Source: an uncultured Monoglobus sp.
GTDB lineage: Bacteria; Bacillota; Clostridia; Monoglobales; Monoglobaceae
Direction of reading: 5' to 3'
DNA length: 42,400 nucleotides
NCBI GenBank assembly: GCA_947624775.1
Contig: CANQLT010000010.1
Coordinates: forward strand, 1 to 42,400
Made by a program: the position numbers and the translations under genes. Each line of letters starts with the position of its first letter. Within the stretch, counting starts at the first letter, position 1. Below are positions 8,113 through 15,663 of the stretch, in pieces. Under the pieces are notes generated by a model that had not been told where the DNA came from, did not search any database, and worked only from the letters and a program-made list of their open reading frames with translations.

Positions 8113-8147
8113 TTCTGTTTAATTGCGAAAAACATGAGGATAATATT

Positions 8148-9122
8148 ATGAGTGAGATAAGCTTAAATTCGGATTTTATCGAAAAATACGTGCGCTTTTC
8201 GAATCCGCAGTATATTCAGGTATATTTATACGCCCGGTACTTGAGCGGTACCGAGGGCGCTGTGCCCGAGCCCGAGCGGCTTTCGTCGGAACTTTCTATA
8301 CCGATCGACCGCGTGAATTTTATTCTGGGCTTCTGGGTGAGCCAGGGCGCGGTTATCCGAGACGAAAACGGCGAGCTGTCGTTTGCGGCGGAGGATGAGG
8401 AAGCGCCGAAACCGAGAAGCAGCCGCGCAAGGGGCGGCGCCAAAATGCGCCCGTCCTACAAAAGCGGCGAGATCGACGCGGCGGCGGAAAGGAACCAAGT
8501 GCTGTCGGGCATGTTTTATCAGGCGGAAAGCATTCTGGGCCACACCCTCTCAGGCAACGAGACCGAGCTTTTGTACTCGTTCTACGACTGGCTGGGTCTG
8601 CCCTGCGAGGTCATAGTCATGCTTTTGAGCTACGCGGCCAAAATGGGCAAGACCGGAAAGCGCTACCTTGAGACCGTGGCGATCGACTGGGCCGACAAGG
8701 GCATCGACACCTTTGACAAGGCCGAGGAATACATATCCCGACTTGAGGAGATCCACAGCCGCGAGTATAAGATACGCTCGATCCTGGGCATATACGACCG
8801 CGCGCTGAGCCAGACCGAAAAGAAATACATAAAGCTCTGGACCGAGGACATGGACACCTCGCCCGAGCTGGTGGAGCTGGCGTATGACCGCACGGTGGAA
8901 AACACGGGCAAGCTGTCCTGGGCGTACATGAACAAGATATTAAAGAGCTGGCACGACAGCGGCATCAAGGACGCCGCGGGAGTGGAGCGCGAGGATATTA
9001 TACGCGGAAAGACGCCCCCGAAAAACAAAAGCGCCAAGGGCTTCAACAATTTTTCAGACAGCGGAAATACCGACTATTCATCCCTCGAAGAAAAGCTTTT
9101 GGACTTAATGCTTGACAATTAA
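8148..9122 (+). CDS. DnaD-domain replication initiation protein
   Basis: Likely acts with DnaA and the DnaI-type loader to place the replicative helicase at the origin. 324 residues. Residues 1-80 resemble the winged-helix part of DnaD/DnaB proteins; residues about 80-110 are a charged linker; residues about 120-185 (GNETELLYSFYDWLGLPCEVI) and 210-285 look like two DnaD/DnaB_2 repeats, the second containing WAYMNKILKSWHDSG, the YxxxI-xxxW-type motif of the family. It is immediately upstream of a dnaI homologue and downstream of dnaA and mnmE. Whether it corresponds to B. subtilis DnaD or DnaB is not clear: two repeats suggest DnaB-like architecture. Confidence 0.85.
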   Translation: MSEISLNSDFIEKYVRFSNPQYIQVYLYARYLSGTEGAVPEPERLSSELSIPIDRVNFILGFWVSQGAVIRDENGELSFAAEDEEAPKPRSSRARGGAKMRPSYKSGEIDAAAERNQVLSGMFYQAESILGHTLSGNETELLYSFYDWLGLPCEVIVMLLSYAAKMGKTGKRYLETVAIDWADKGIDTFDKAEEYISRLEEIHSREYKIRSILGIYDRALSQTEKKYIKLWTEDMDTSPELVELAYDRTVENTGKLSWAYMNKILKSWHDSGIKDAAGVEREDIIRGKTPPKNKSAKGFNNFSDSGNTDYSSLEEKLLDLMLDN

Positions 9123-9145
9123 AATAAAACGAACGGAGTGATTTT

Positions 9146-10120
9146 ATGCAATCAGCTCAAGCGCTCGCTTTGAGCGAGCTTAGAAACATAAGAGAAAACC
9201 GCGAGGCGGAACTGGAACGCAGGCGCGCCGAGCTCCGCGCACGCTCGGACGAGTACGCGACAATAGAAAACGACCTGCGCCGCGCGGGCAACCGGCTGCT
9301 GCGCTCTATATTGGGCGGCGAGCGGGATTTTGACAAGATAAAAAACTTTATACAAAACAAGCAGCGCGCCAAGGCGGCCGTCCTGAAAAACCTGGGCCTG
9401 CCCGAGGATTATCTGGACGAGAAATACAACTGCGGCATCTGCCGCGATACCGGCTTTGACGACAACGGCAAAAAATGCCGCTGCCTCAAAGAACTGACCG
9501 CAAAATATATCATACAAAACTCCAACATGACCGAGGTCATGAAGGAGCAGACCTTTGAGAATTTCGACTTCTCGCTGTTCTCGCCCAAGCCCGACGCGAA
9601 GGGCAGAGCACCCCTCGACATCGCGAGGTCGGCTTACAATAAAGCCGAAAAATTCGCCGACAGCATCGACGATGGCAAAAACATACTGTTAATGGGCGGC
9701 GTCGGCACGGGCAAGACCTATCTCTCAAGCTGCATAGGCAACCGCGCGCTCGCTCTCAAAAAAACCGTTTACTACGAGACGGCGTATAAGCTGTGCGAGC
9801 TTTTGGAAAGCGTGCGTTTCGGAAACGACGGCGACGAGAAAACCGAGCAGGCGCAGAGCGTGAAAAAATACGCCGAGGACGCCGACCTGCTGATAATCGA
9901 CGATCTGGGCACCGAGTTTCTGACCCAGTTCACGGCCGCGGCGCTGTTTGACCTATTTAGCGCGCGCCTCAACAGAAGGCTCGCCACGGTGATCTCCACC
10001 AATATTAGCTTCTCTGCGATGGACGAGCGCTACAGCCAACGCATGACCTCAAGAATACTGGGCGAGTATATGATAATCTCCATGCCCGAAGGCGACCTCC
10101 GCCGCAAAAAATACGAATGA
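9146..10120 (+). CDS. DnaI/DnaC-type helicase loader ATPase
   Basis: AAA+ ATPase related to DnaI/DnaC that loads the replicative helicase. 324 residues. The N-terminal part (1-60) is a likely coiled coil rich in Glu/Arg; four cysteines in CGICRDTG...CRC (96, 99, 111, 113) form a zinc-binding pattern as in DnaI; Walker A is GGVGTGKT (184-191), Walker B LLIIDDLGTE (near 250-259), and an Arg-rich sensor region (SQRMTSRILGEY) is near the end. The start at 9146 follows AACGGAGTG. It is the last gene of the dnaA-mnmE-dnaD run, with a hairpin plus T-run at 10327-10349 as a possible terminator. Confidence 0.93.
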   Translation: MQSAQALALSELRNIRENREAELERRRAELRARSDEYATIENDLRRAGNRLLRSILGGERDFDKIKNFIQNKQRAKAAVLKNLGLPEDYLDEKYNCGICRDTGFDDNGKKCRCLKELTAKYIIQNSNMTEVMKEQTFENFDFSLFSPKPDAKGRAPLDIARSAYNKAEKFADSIDDGKNILLMGGVGTGKTYLSSCIGNRALALKKTVYYETAYKLCELLESVRFGNDGDEKTEQAQSVKKYAEDADLLIIDDLGTEFLTQFTAAALFDLFSARLNRRLATVISTNISFSAMDERYSQRMTSRILGEYMIISMPEGDLRRKKYE

Positions 10121-10152
10121 TCCGAATACTTTTCTTGTAACATATTCTTAAT

Positions 10153-10181
10153 TTGAAAAAATTATAATATTATGGTATAAT
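10153..10181 (+). promoter_or_regulatory. Sigma-A-like promoter in the dnaI downstream region
   Basis: TTGAAA (10153-10158), 17-base spacer, TATAAT (10176-10181), with no coding frame worth naming behind it. The nearby sequence is very AT-rich, which raises the chance of a fortuitous match. Confidence 0.5.
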
Positions 10182-10221
10182 AATAGTGCTTAATAACAAA
10201 ACGGTAAAGTAGAGCGGTATA

Positions 10222-10249
10222 AACGTAGTGATTAGTGATTAGTGATTAG
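10222..10249 (+). repeat. GTGATTA tandem repeat, member of an interspersed family
   Basis: AACGTA followed by three tandem copies of GTGATTA. The same AACGTAGTGATTAGTGA block occurs on the minus strand at 34230-34253 just before panC. It is therefore an interspersed repeat, not a local slip. No function is known to me. Confidence 0.75.
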
Positions 10250-10326
10250 CGAATAGAGAATAGAACTTCCGCAAAACGCCAACGAAGTGCATTTTGCGGG
10301 AAAAGGAACAATCGCAGAGCGATAAG

Positions 10327-10349
10327 AAAAAATCGCCTGCGATTTTTTT
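10327..10349 (+). terminator. Hairpin with T-run downstream of dnaI
   Basis: AAAAAATCGC, CT, GCGATTTTTT with a seventh T: a self-complementary hairpin with A-run and T-run that could end transcription in both directions. It would close the dnaA-dnaI operon or the candidate RNA at 10188. Confidence 0.55.
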
Positions 10350-10439
10350 GATAAGCGGCGCGCATTGTGCCGTGCTGATGAAACAGATATTAAGAATTAT
10401 ATTTTTAACTATTATGTTTCTCGTGTTATTCACGACAAA

Positions 10440-10526
10440 AGCAATATAACCGTCTCGAAAAATTCGGTCTGAGACGGTTATATTAAATAACTAAAATTTC
10501 AGGCTGTACCGCATATGCGGTGCCGT
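10440..10526 (-). ncRNA. Candidate small RNA B (hairpin core shared with RNA A at 36977-37092)
   Basis: Minus-strand transcript predicted from a perfect consensus promoter (10534-10562). It opens with GGC, one base, CCGC, a four-base loop AUAU, GCGG, four bases, GCC (10495-10517 region), then an AU-rich linker, then a perfect 14-base inverted repeat (10443-10456 with 10471-10484, loop 14) followed by GCTTTTG, which can serve as terminator. The first hairpin has the same layout as one in the RNA predicted downstream of trpA. No open reading frame is evident. Length about 87 bases. Existence as a transcript is inference. Confidence 0.5.
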
Positions 10527-10533
10527 TAGTATT

Positions 10534-10562
10534 ATTATAGCATTTGTTCCCCCTTTTGTCAA
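10534..10562 (-). promoter_or_regulatory. Perfect sigma-A promoter of candidate RNA B, inside an inverted repeat
   Basis: Minus strand: TTGACA (10557-10562), 17-base spacer, TATAAT (10534-10539). The -35 box lies at the centre of a perfect 10-base inverted repeat, GTTCCCCCTT (10546-10555) and AAGGGGGAAC (10561-10570), loop five, which on the plus strand could also be read as a terminator stem followed by TTTT. Confidence 0.7.
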
Positions 10563-10630
10563 GGGGGAACTTTTAATTCGGATTTAAACATTTCTTAAAC
10601 ATATTTTTCAAAAAAAATAAAAATAAACTA

Positions 10631-10659
10631 TAGACAAAATATTTCATTTGTGATAAACT
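10631..10659 (+). promoter_or_regulatory. Probable promoter for the 10698 operon
   Basis: TAGACA (10631-10636), 17-base spacer, TAAACT (10654-10659), in an AT-rich stretch 40 bases before the start codon, with GGAGG just ahead of the gene. Confidence 0.5.
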
Positions 10660-10697
10660 ATGTTATTATATGTAAAATACACGGAGGTTAATATACT

Positions 10698-11012
10698 ATG
10701 AAAAAACGTGTTATTTCCGCCACGTTGCTTTCGGCGGCGATTGCTCTCGGCGCCATGACAGCGTATGCCGACGGCAATCCTCTCCCGCGCGACCCCGCGG
10801 GACGGTGGGAGTTTTTCAAGACCAACTACCACGCTATGCCCAACGGACTTAAGATCTGTCTTTTGCTTATAGCGGCCATCATTGTCGCATCCGTGCTGTT
10901 TTATAAATACGCAAAGCCCGCGGCAGAACCAAACAAGCCCGAAACCGCGGCGGATCAGAGCGGCAAAGAAATCGACATCACACCGAAGGGAGGCGCGGAC
11001 AATGTCAAATAA
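10698..11012 (+). CDS. Small exported membrane protein, function unknown
   Basis: 104 residues. Residues 1-25 form a signal peptide (KKR then a hydrophobic Ala/Leu core ending TAYA-DG). A short extracytoplasmic stretch (DGNPLPRDPAGRWEFFKTNYHAMPNG) precedes a single membrane helix at about 51-70 (LKICLLLIAAIIVASVLFYKY), followed by a polar tail rich in Lys, Pro and Glu. GGAGG precedes the ATG. Its last ten bases overlap the start of the acyltransferase gene, so the two are co-translated and probably act together. I do not recognise the family. Confidence 0.75.
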   Translation: MKKRVISATLLSAAIALGAMTAYADGNPLPRDPAGRWEFFKTNYHAMPNGLKICLLLIAAIIVASVLFYKYAKPAAEPNKPETAADQSGKEIDITPKGGADNVK

Positions 11013-12255
11013 AAAATCCGGCAGAGCGGGCTCGATACCCGGCTATATATACGCGCTGGACGGTTTGAGAGCCGTGTCGATCATTCTGATATTCATTTTC
11101 CATAGCTGGCAGCAGTCTTGGATATTTTTTCAGATACCTTTGAAAAACGGCAAATATCTTTTAAACCTCACATTATTTCAGCGTTACGGATATATAGCTC
11201 TTGACGCGTTTTTTGTGCTCAGCGGGTTTTGTCTGTTTTATCCGATAGCGCGCGCCATGTTCGGCGAGTCGAAACAGATAGGCTGGAAGGAGTTTTATAT
11301 AAAGCGCATACGCCGCATAATTCCCGGATATTGGCTCATGCTTATACTGTTGCTGATTTTCCCCGCGCTTTCGTACCATCCCTTTGACATGAGCTCGGCA
11401 ACAGAGATGCTCAAGCAGTATGGTCTGCATGCGCTGTGTCTGCACATATATAACAAGAGCACCACCATGACGGTTATCGGCACCGCGTGGACTCTCGGCA
11501 TCGAGGTCGCGTTTTATGTTTTCTTTCCGCTGATAGTAAAGCCGTTTAAAAAACATCCCGTGATCTCGCTGATCGTTATGTTTATAATAGGACAGGGAAC
11601 GCGGCTGTTCAGCGCGTTCTTCCTGATGGACACATCCAATACTTATCAGGCGATCCCCTTGGCTTATACCGATATATTCGGATTGGGCATGATGTGCGCT
11701 TATCTGGTTGTCAGATGCAGACATAAGCTTGATATGAGCCGCCTAAAATGGTTCATGACCGCGCTCTCGATCGTGTGTCTTGTTGGGGTTTACTATTTCA
11801 CAAAGTGGATGAATCTCAACACGGTAAACGGATTGGACGCGTCGGTATATTTCCGCTGGTTTTTCCGAATCATTTTAAGCGCGATTTTCGCGGTGTTCAT
11901 ATTCGCCACCGCCTATTCGATCGACTTGTGGAGCAGGCGCGTCTGGGGAAACAGATTCTTTATATATATATCAACCATATCATACAGCTTTTTCCTGTGG
12001 CACCAGAACATGAACATATTTTTTAAGCAGATCGGCGTGCCCTACACCACATCCGATCCGGTGATGAACGACCGCGCGGCAATGGACGGCTATGTCTTTT
12101 TAACTATAATAACCTCTCTGGCAATAGCCACCGCGTCGACCTATTTAATAGAGATGCCTATCGCGAAATACGGATTCGTCGGATATTTCAAGCGAATAGC
12201 AAGCGGCATAAAGACCGCCCCCGAGAAAATAAAAATCGCGCTTAAAAACGCGTAA
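11002..12255 (+). CDS. Acyltransferase 3 family membrane protein
   Basis: Predicted polytopic acyltransferase that O-acetylates or otherwise acylates an extracellular glycan. 417 residues from the ATG at 11002, chosen because GGGAGG lies eight bases upstream and homology begins there; the longer frame to 10882 reads through the preceding gene. Family marks are YALDGLRAVSIILIFIFHSW with the putative catalytic His34, FYIKRIRRIIPGYWLML near 100, and about ten hydrophobic segments to the end. It overlaps the small membrane protein upstream and is followed 18 bases later by a GT-C-like gene. The substrate is unknown; the glycan genes nearby suggest a cell-surface polymer. Confidence 0.9.
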   Translation: MSNKKSGRAGSIPGYIYALDGLRAVSIILIFIFHSWQQSWIFFQIPLKNGKYLLNLTLFQRYGYIALDAFFVLSGFCLFYPIARAMFGESKQIGWKEFYIKRIRRIIPGYWLMLILLLIFPALSYHPFDMSSATEMLKQYGLHALCLHIYNKSTTMTVIGTAWTLGIEVAFYVFFPLIVKPFKKHPVISLIVMFIIGQGTRLFSAFFLMDTSNTYQAIPLAYTDIFGLGMMCAYLVVRCRHKLDMSRLKWFMTALSIVCLVGVYYFTKWMNLNTVNGLDASVYFRWFFRIILSAIFAVFIFATAYSIDLWSRRVWGNRFFIYISTISYSFFLWHQNMNIFFKQIGVPYTTSDPVMNDRAAMDGYVFLTIITSLAIATASTYLIEMPIAKYGFVGYFKRIASGIKTAPEKIKIALKNA

Positions 12256-12273
12256 CCGAAGGAGTATTTCTAT

Positions 12274-13803
12274 ATGGAAAAAATTTCAAAAAAATTAACG
12301 CGTTCGTTTTATCTGTTGTTCGCAATTTGTTTTACCTACCTGACCTTAAACATTTTGTTTAAAAATACATTTTGCGCCGCAGCGCCGTTAATTATAACCG
12401 CGTTAGCTGTTTTAGCGGCTCTTTATATCGTTTATCTGCTGCTTGACATTTGCGCCGACACCCTTGAAAAGCGTTATCGAGTGATCTTGATCGTCTTTCT
12501 CGCGGTTATGTTTATAATCCAGCTTATTGTCGGTATCTCTCTGCGCAGCGACTTTAAATTTGACATAGGCAATATAAACAAGGGCGCTTGGGAATGGGTA
12601 GAGACGGGCTCGTTTGAAAGCTTTTACTATTACTTTTATTTCTGCCCCAACAATCTTGCTCCGATGGCGTTTATATATGTTTTTTCAAAAGCGGCGTCTC
12701 TCGCGGGCATAACCGATTACTATGCTGTAACAGTATTTGTTTTCTGCGTAATGCTGTCCGCAACTATGGGCTTGGTGTCGCTGATATGCAAAAGACTTGC
12801 AGGAGCAAAGAGCGGCGTTTTCGCTTTGGTTCTGTTCGCGCTCAGCGCTCCGTTTTATTTCATGGGCGCCGCGATCTACACCGATGTTATGACCATGCTG
12901 TTTCCGGTATTATTATTTTGGCTGTATCTTAAATCCAAAGAAAAAGAAAAGCTGAAAGACCGTTTAATACTGTATATTATAATGGGCGTGGTATGCGCTA
13001 TCGGAAGCATGCTGAAATTCACGGTCTTTATTATGGCGATAGCTATAATAATAGACATGCTTTTAAACAAAAAGACACGAAAGGACTCCTGGAAGGTGGG
13101 ACTGTGTTTCGCAGTGATAACCGTGATCTTTATATCGTCGTTCAACACGTATATCTATGCAAAGCATCTTGACAAAGACGAGGCCTATAATGTAAACAAG
13201 CCCTATTCATTCTGGGTAATGATGGGATTCGGAGGCAACGGCCTATATAACCAAAGAGACGCCGACATGATAGCGAATACGCCTCCCGAGGAAAGACAGG
13301 AAAAAGCCCTCGGTGAAATAAAATCCCGCCTCAAAAATCTCGGTTTCGGCGGAACGTTTAAGCTTTTAACAACAAAATCGGTTATAGATATGGGCGACGG
13401 CACCTACGGTATTTCCGACACCTTCAACTACACTCCGCTAAACGAGACGCGGCTCAGAGACTGGGTCGTTGACGGAGCAAAGCATTTTAAACTTTACGAA
13501 ACCTATTCAACGGGCGTTCTCGCGGCTTTGATCATTCTTATGCTGACGCTCGCATGGATGTTTGTTTTCAAAAAAAAGCAACAAATGAGCCGTTTGATTC
13601 TGCCTGTTTATCTTTCCGTATTCGGGCTGTGGTTCTTCCTGCTGTTTTGGGAATCCAACAAGCGATATTTTTCAAATTTCGCGCCGCTGATATTTATCTG
13701 CGCCGCTGCGGGCATTGACGCCGTCGTTAAATTTAAAAGCAAGACCGCCTCAAAAGAAGAATCTGCCGACGCGGTCGATGAACCCGAACTCGAGAGCGAA
13801 TAA
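12274..13803 (+). CDS. Polytopic membrane glycosyltransferase-like protein (GT-C/GT39-like)
   Basis: 509 residues with about ten to twelve hydrophobic segments. After two helices an extracytoplasmic loop carries SDFKFDIGNINKGAWEWVETG (residues 92-112); an acidic residue in the first outer loop (here Asp97) is typical of GT-C enzymes that use polyprenyl-phosphate sugars. A second outer region follows the helices at about 290-430, and the C-terminus is acidic and polar (ASKEESADAVDEPELESE). It is the last gene of the 10698-13803 operon and ends at the terminator at 13815. Transferase activity is inferred from topology and motif; the sugar and acceptor are unknown. Confidence 0.65.
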   Translation: MEKISKKLTRSFYLLFAICFTYLTLNILFKNTFCAAAPLIITALAVLAALYIVYLLLDICADTLEKRYRVILIVFLAVMFIIQLIVGISLRSDFKFDIGNINKGAWEWVETGSFESFYYYFYFCPNNLAPMAFIYVFSKAASLAGITDYYAVTVFVFCVMLSATMGLVSLICKRLAGAKSGVFALVLFALSAPFYFMGAAIYTDVMTMLFPVLLFWLYLKSKEKEKLKDRLILYIIMGVVCAIGSMLKFTVFIMAIAIIIDMLLNKKTRKDSWKVGLCFAVITVIFISSFNTYIYAKHLDKDEAYNVNKPYSFWVMMGFGGNGLYNQRDADMIANTPPEERQEKALGEIKSRLKNLGFGGTFKLLTTKSVIDMGDGTYGISDTFNYTPLNETRLRDWVVDGAKHFKLYETYSTGVLAALIILMLTLAWMFVFKKKQQMSRLILPVYLSVFGLWFFLLFWESNKRYFSNFAPLIFICAAAGIDAVVKFKSKTASKEESADAVDEPELESE

Positions 13804-13814
13804 GCTGTAAATAT

Positions 13815-13845
13815 AAAGGACCGCCGCGGCGGTCCTTTTATTTTT
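13815..13845. terminator. Bidirectional terminator between convergent operons
   Basis: Perfect palindrome AAAGGACCGCC-GC-GGCGGTCCTTT (13815-13838) with T-rich sequence on the plus side (TTTTATTTTTT) and A-rich on the other. It lies between the stop at 13803 (plus) and the stop at 13849 (minus). Confidence 0.9.
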
Positions 13846-13848
13846 TCG

Positions 13849-15612
13849 CTATTCCGATCTTTTCACGAAAAATGTGAGAATGAGAATAAACAACACTTCC
13901 TCAAAAAGATATATAACATATCTCGGGTCCTGAGCCGGTATGCTCAAAAACAACAGCGCGGTCGTTATCAAAGGAACCGACAAAACAATGAGGTATTTAT
14001 ATCGCCGTTTGAGCAGCAGAACGACAGCAGAGAAGATAAGCGCGAACAGCCAAAGTCCTCCGCGCCAGTATACCGGATTGACTAATTGGTTTCTGAACGT
14101 CATATCCGAAAGTGTCCTGGTCACAGATGTGCTGACAGTACGCTTGAGCCCTATCTCTCCCAATTCAAAGCTGATCTCTCCGCCCTCAAGCGGGGCCCAC
14201 TCCGTGCCGTCGGAAGGTCTGCCGATCTCCCAAAGGATCGACGTGATATCGAAAGCCGAGCTTATATATTCTTTCGGATATTTAAACAGCCACTTGAAAT
14301 TCAGTTTTAATATCTTGGCGGCCGTTTCCGGATCGTTCAATTTTTCCACATTATAACCTATATCGCCGTAGGTCCTTGAAATTTTATCCGCCCAATACTT
14401 GTTTTCCCGCGAGGTCTTGTTCCATTGCTCTCTCGGCATAATCTCCTCCATAACGGCAATATCCTCAGCGGGTATATCCTCGACCTTGTTTGACACAGCT
14501 CCAACCAGATAAAGCGGTATCGTATACTTCACATACGCCGGAATTTTTTCGGCGTGCACAATACAGCGCGGCACCACAATATTTATAAATATCATACCAA
14601 CCAGAACGATCGCCGACAATGAGTATAAAAGCTTTGCGAAGCTCTGTTTTTTTACAAATCGGTAAACGCACAGCGCCGCAAGCGCAAAAAGCGAACCCGC
14701 CCAGCCGCCGTGGCGAAATATAGCAGTCCCGATGCCTCCTATTGACAAAACAACAATATGCCTTGCGGTTATCTTATCACTTGTCAAACAGTCGACAAGC
14801 CCCAGCACAAAGAGAAACTGAGACATACAGTAGACCGTGTCTTTTATCATGTTTCCGCTGTATAACAACGGGGTGAAGATCAACGCCGCCAAAACTCCGT
14901 ATATCATACATATCTTTTTTGAGTGAAAAATTTTGTACAGCAAGTATATCGCGTAGTTGTAGATATATATCAAAAACACTCCTTGAAAAACAAGAGTCAT
15001 AAACTGATATCTGCCGCCAAGTGAAAATATTTTCACAAAAAGCAGCAATCCGATAGTATGCCATTCGTACCAGCCGTTTTCTGTCACCCACTGCCAAACT
15101 CCGTATATATCCGGATATGTGTATGAAGGATAGCTTGCCGCGACATAGGCGGCAACAACGGCGGCGATCGGCAATGTCTGATAATACAGCTTGATAAAAG
15201 GGATTTTCGTCTGCACATCATTCAGCTCGGCGCGGTCATCATCTTTCATAAAAAGGTCAAGTATCGTGCTTACCGTAATATACACCGCCGGTACCAGCAG
15301 AACCATAAACACTGCGCGGAACAAAATTCCCACAACGGCGTTTTCAAATTTCAGGTTAACAAAAATTTGAGTGCATGAAAGCTGCGACAAAAACAATGCC
15401 GCAAACGCCGCCGATATTATGGCGCGACCTTTCTCAAACTTCACTTTTTGGAACATTCCGGTAAATATAAACAGCGACGCCGCCGCGAGAGGCACGGCCG
15501 CAAAGACATAAGCTCCGTCCGACCAATCTGCCGGAGTCATGAAAATAACCGCAATAAGCGCTATAAAAGCATATTTAAGAACCGCCGCCACTTTTGCTGT
15601 TATATTATACAC
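13849..15612 (-). CDS. Large polytopic membrane protein, DUF6020-like, glycan-related
   Basis: 587 residues with 12 or more hydrophobic segments. The loop after the helix near residue 155 contains YPSYTYPDIYGVWQWVTENGWYEWHTIGLLL (about 164-194), a layout resembling the DUF6020 family and other GT-C-fold proteins with an acidic residue in an outer loop; a long extracytoplasmic region covers about 375-530. The start is GTG at 15612 with AAGGA about nine bases upstream. It is the promoter-distal gene of the eight-gene minus-strand operon and ends just before the terminator at 13815. It could be a transferase or a polymerase; function is not established. Confidence 0.6.
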   Translation of the reverse strand: MYNITAKVAAVLKYAFIALIAVIFMTPADWSDGAYVFAAVPLAAASLFIFTGMFQKVKFEKGRAIISAAFAALFLSQLSCTQIFVNLKFENAVVGILFRAVFMVLLVPAVYITVSTILDLFMKDDDRAELNDVQTKIPFIKLYYQTLPIAAVVAAYVAASYPSYTYPDIYGVWQWVTENGWYEWHTIGLLLFVKIFSLGGRYQFMTLVFQGVFLIYIYNYAIYLLYKIFHSKKICMIYGVLAALIFTPLLYSGNMIKDTVYCMSQFLFVLGLVDCLTSDKITARHIVVLSIGGIGTAIFRHGGWAGSLFALAALCVYRFVKKQSFAKLLYSLSAIVLVGMIFINIVVPRCIVHAEKIPAYVKYTIPLYLVGAVSNKVEDIPAEDIAVMEEIMPREQWNKTSRENKYWADKISRTYGDIGYNVEKLNDPETAAKILKLNFKWLFKYPKEYISSAFDITSILWEIGRPSDGTEWAPLEGGEISFELGEIGLKRTVSTSVTRTLSDMTFRNQLVNPVYWRGGLWLFALIFSAVVLLLKRRYKYLIVLSVPLITTALLFLSIPAQDPRYVIYLFEEVLFILILTFFVKRSE

Positions 15613-15663
15613 TAAACCACATCCTTATAGTTTATATCAAGTTATTTTTATACTTCGGGCCGA

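Larger units (their letters stand above)
10188..10349 (+). ncRNA. Candidate plus-strand RNA (promoter to hairpin terminator)
   Basis: Lies between the promoter at 10153-10181 and a hairpin with T-run at 10327-10349. It carries the GTGATTA repeat (10222-10249), a hairpin CCGCAAAA/TTTTGCGG (10269-10276 with 10292-10299) and ATCGC-AGA-GCGAT (near 10310). No protein of convincing character is encoded on either strand. It could equally be a composite of interspersed intergenic repeats rather than a functional RNA. Confidence 0.3.

Noticed and set aside
10239-10433. 64-codon minus-strand frame in the dnaI downstream gap
   Set aside because: Built from repeat and hairpin sequence, no start signal, composition not protein-like.
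10546-10574. Plus-strand intrinsic terminator GTTCCCCCTT/AAGGGGGAAC followed by TTTT
   Set aside because: Not ruled out, but the same bases hold a perfect minus-strand promoter centred on the -35 box, which explains the symmetry better; kept as an inverted repeat in the promoter entry.
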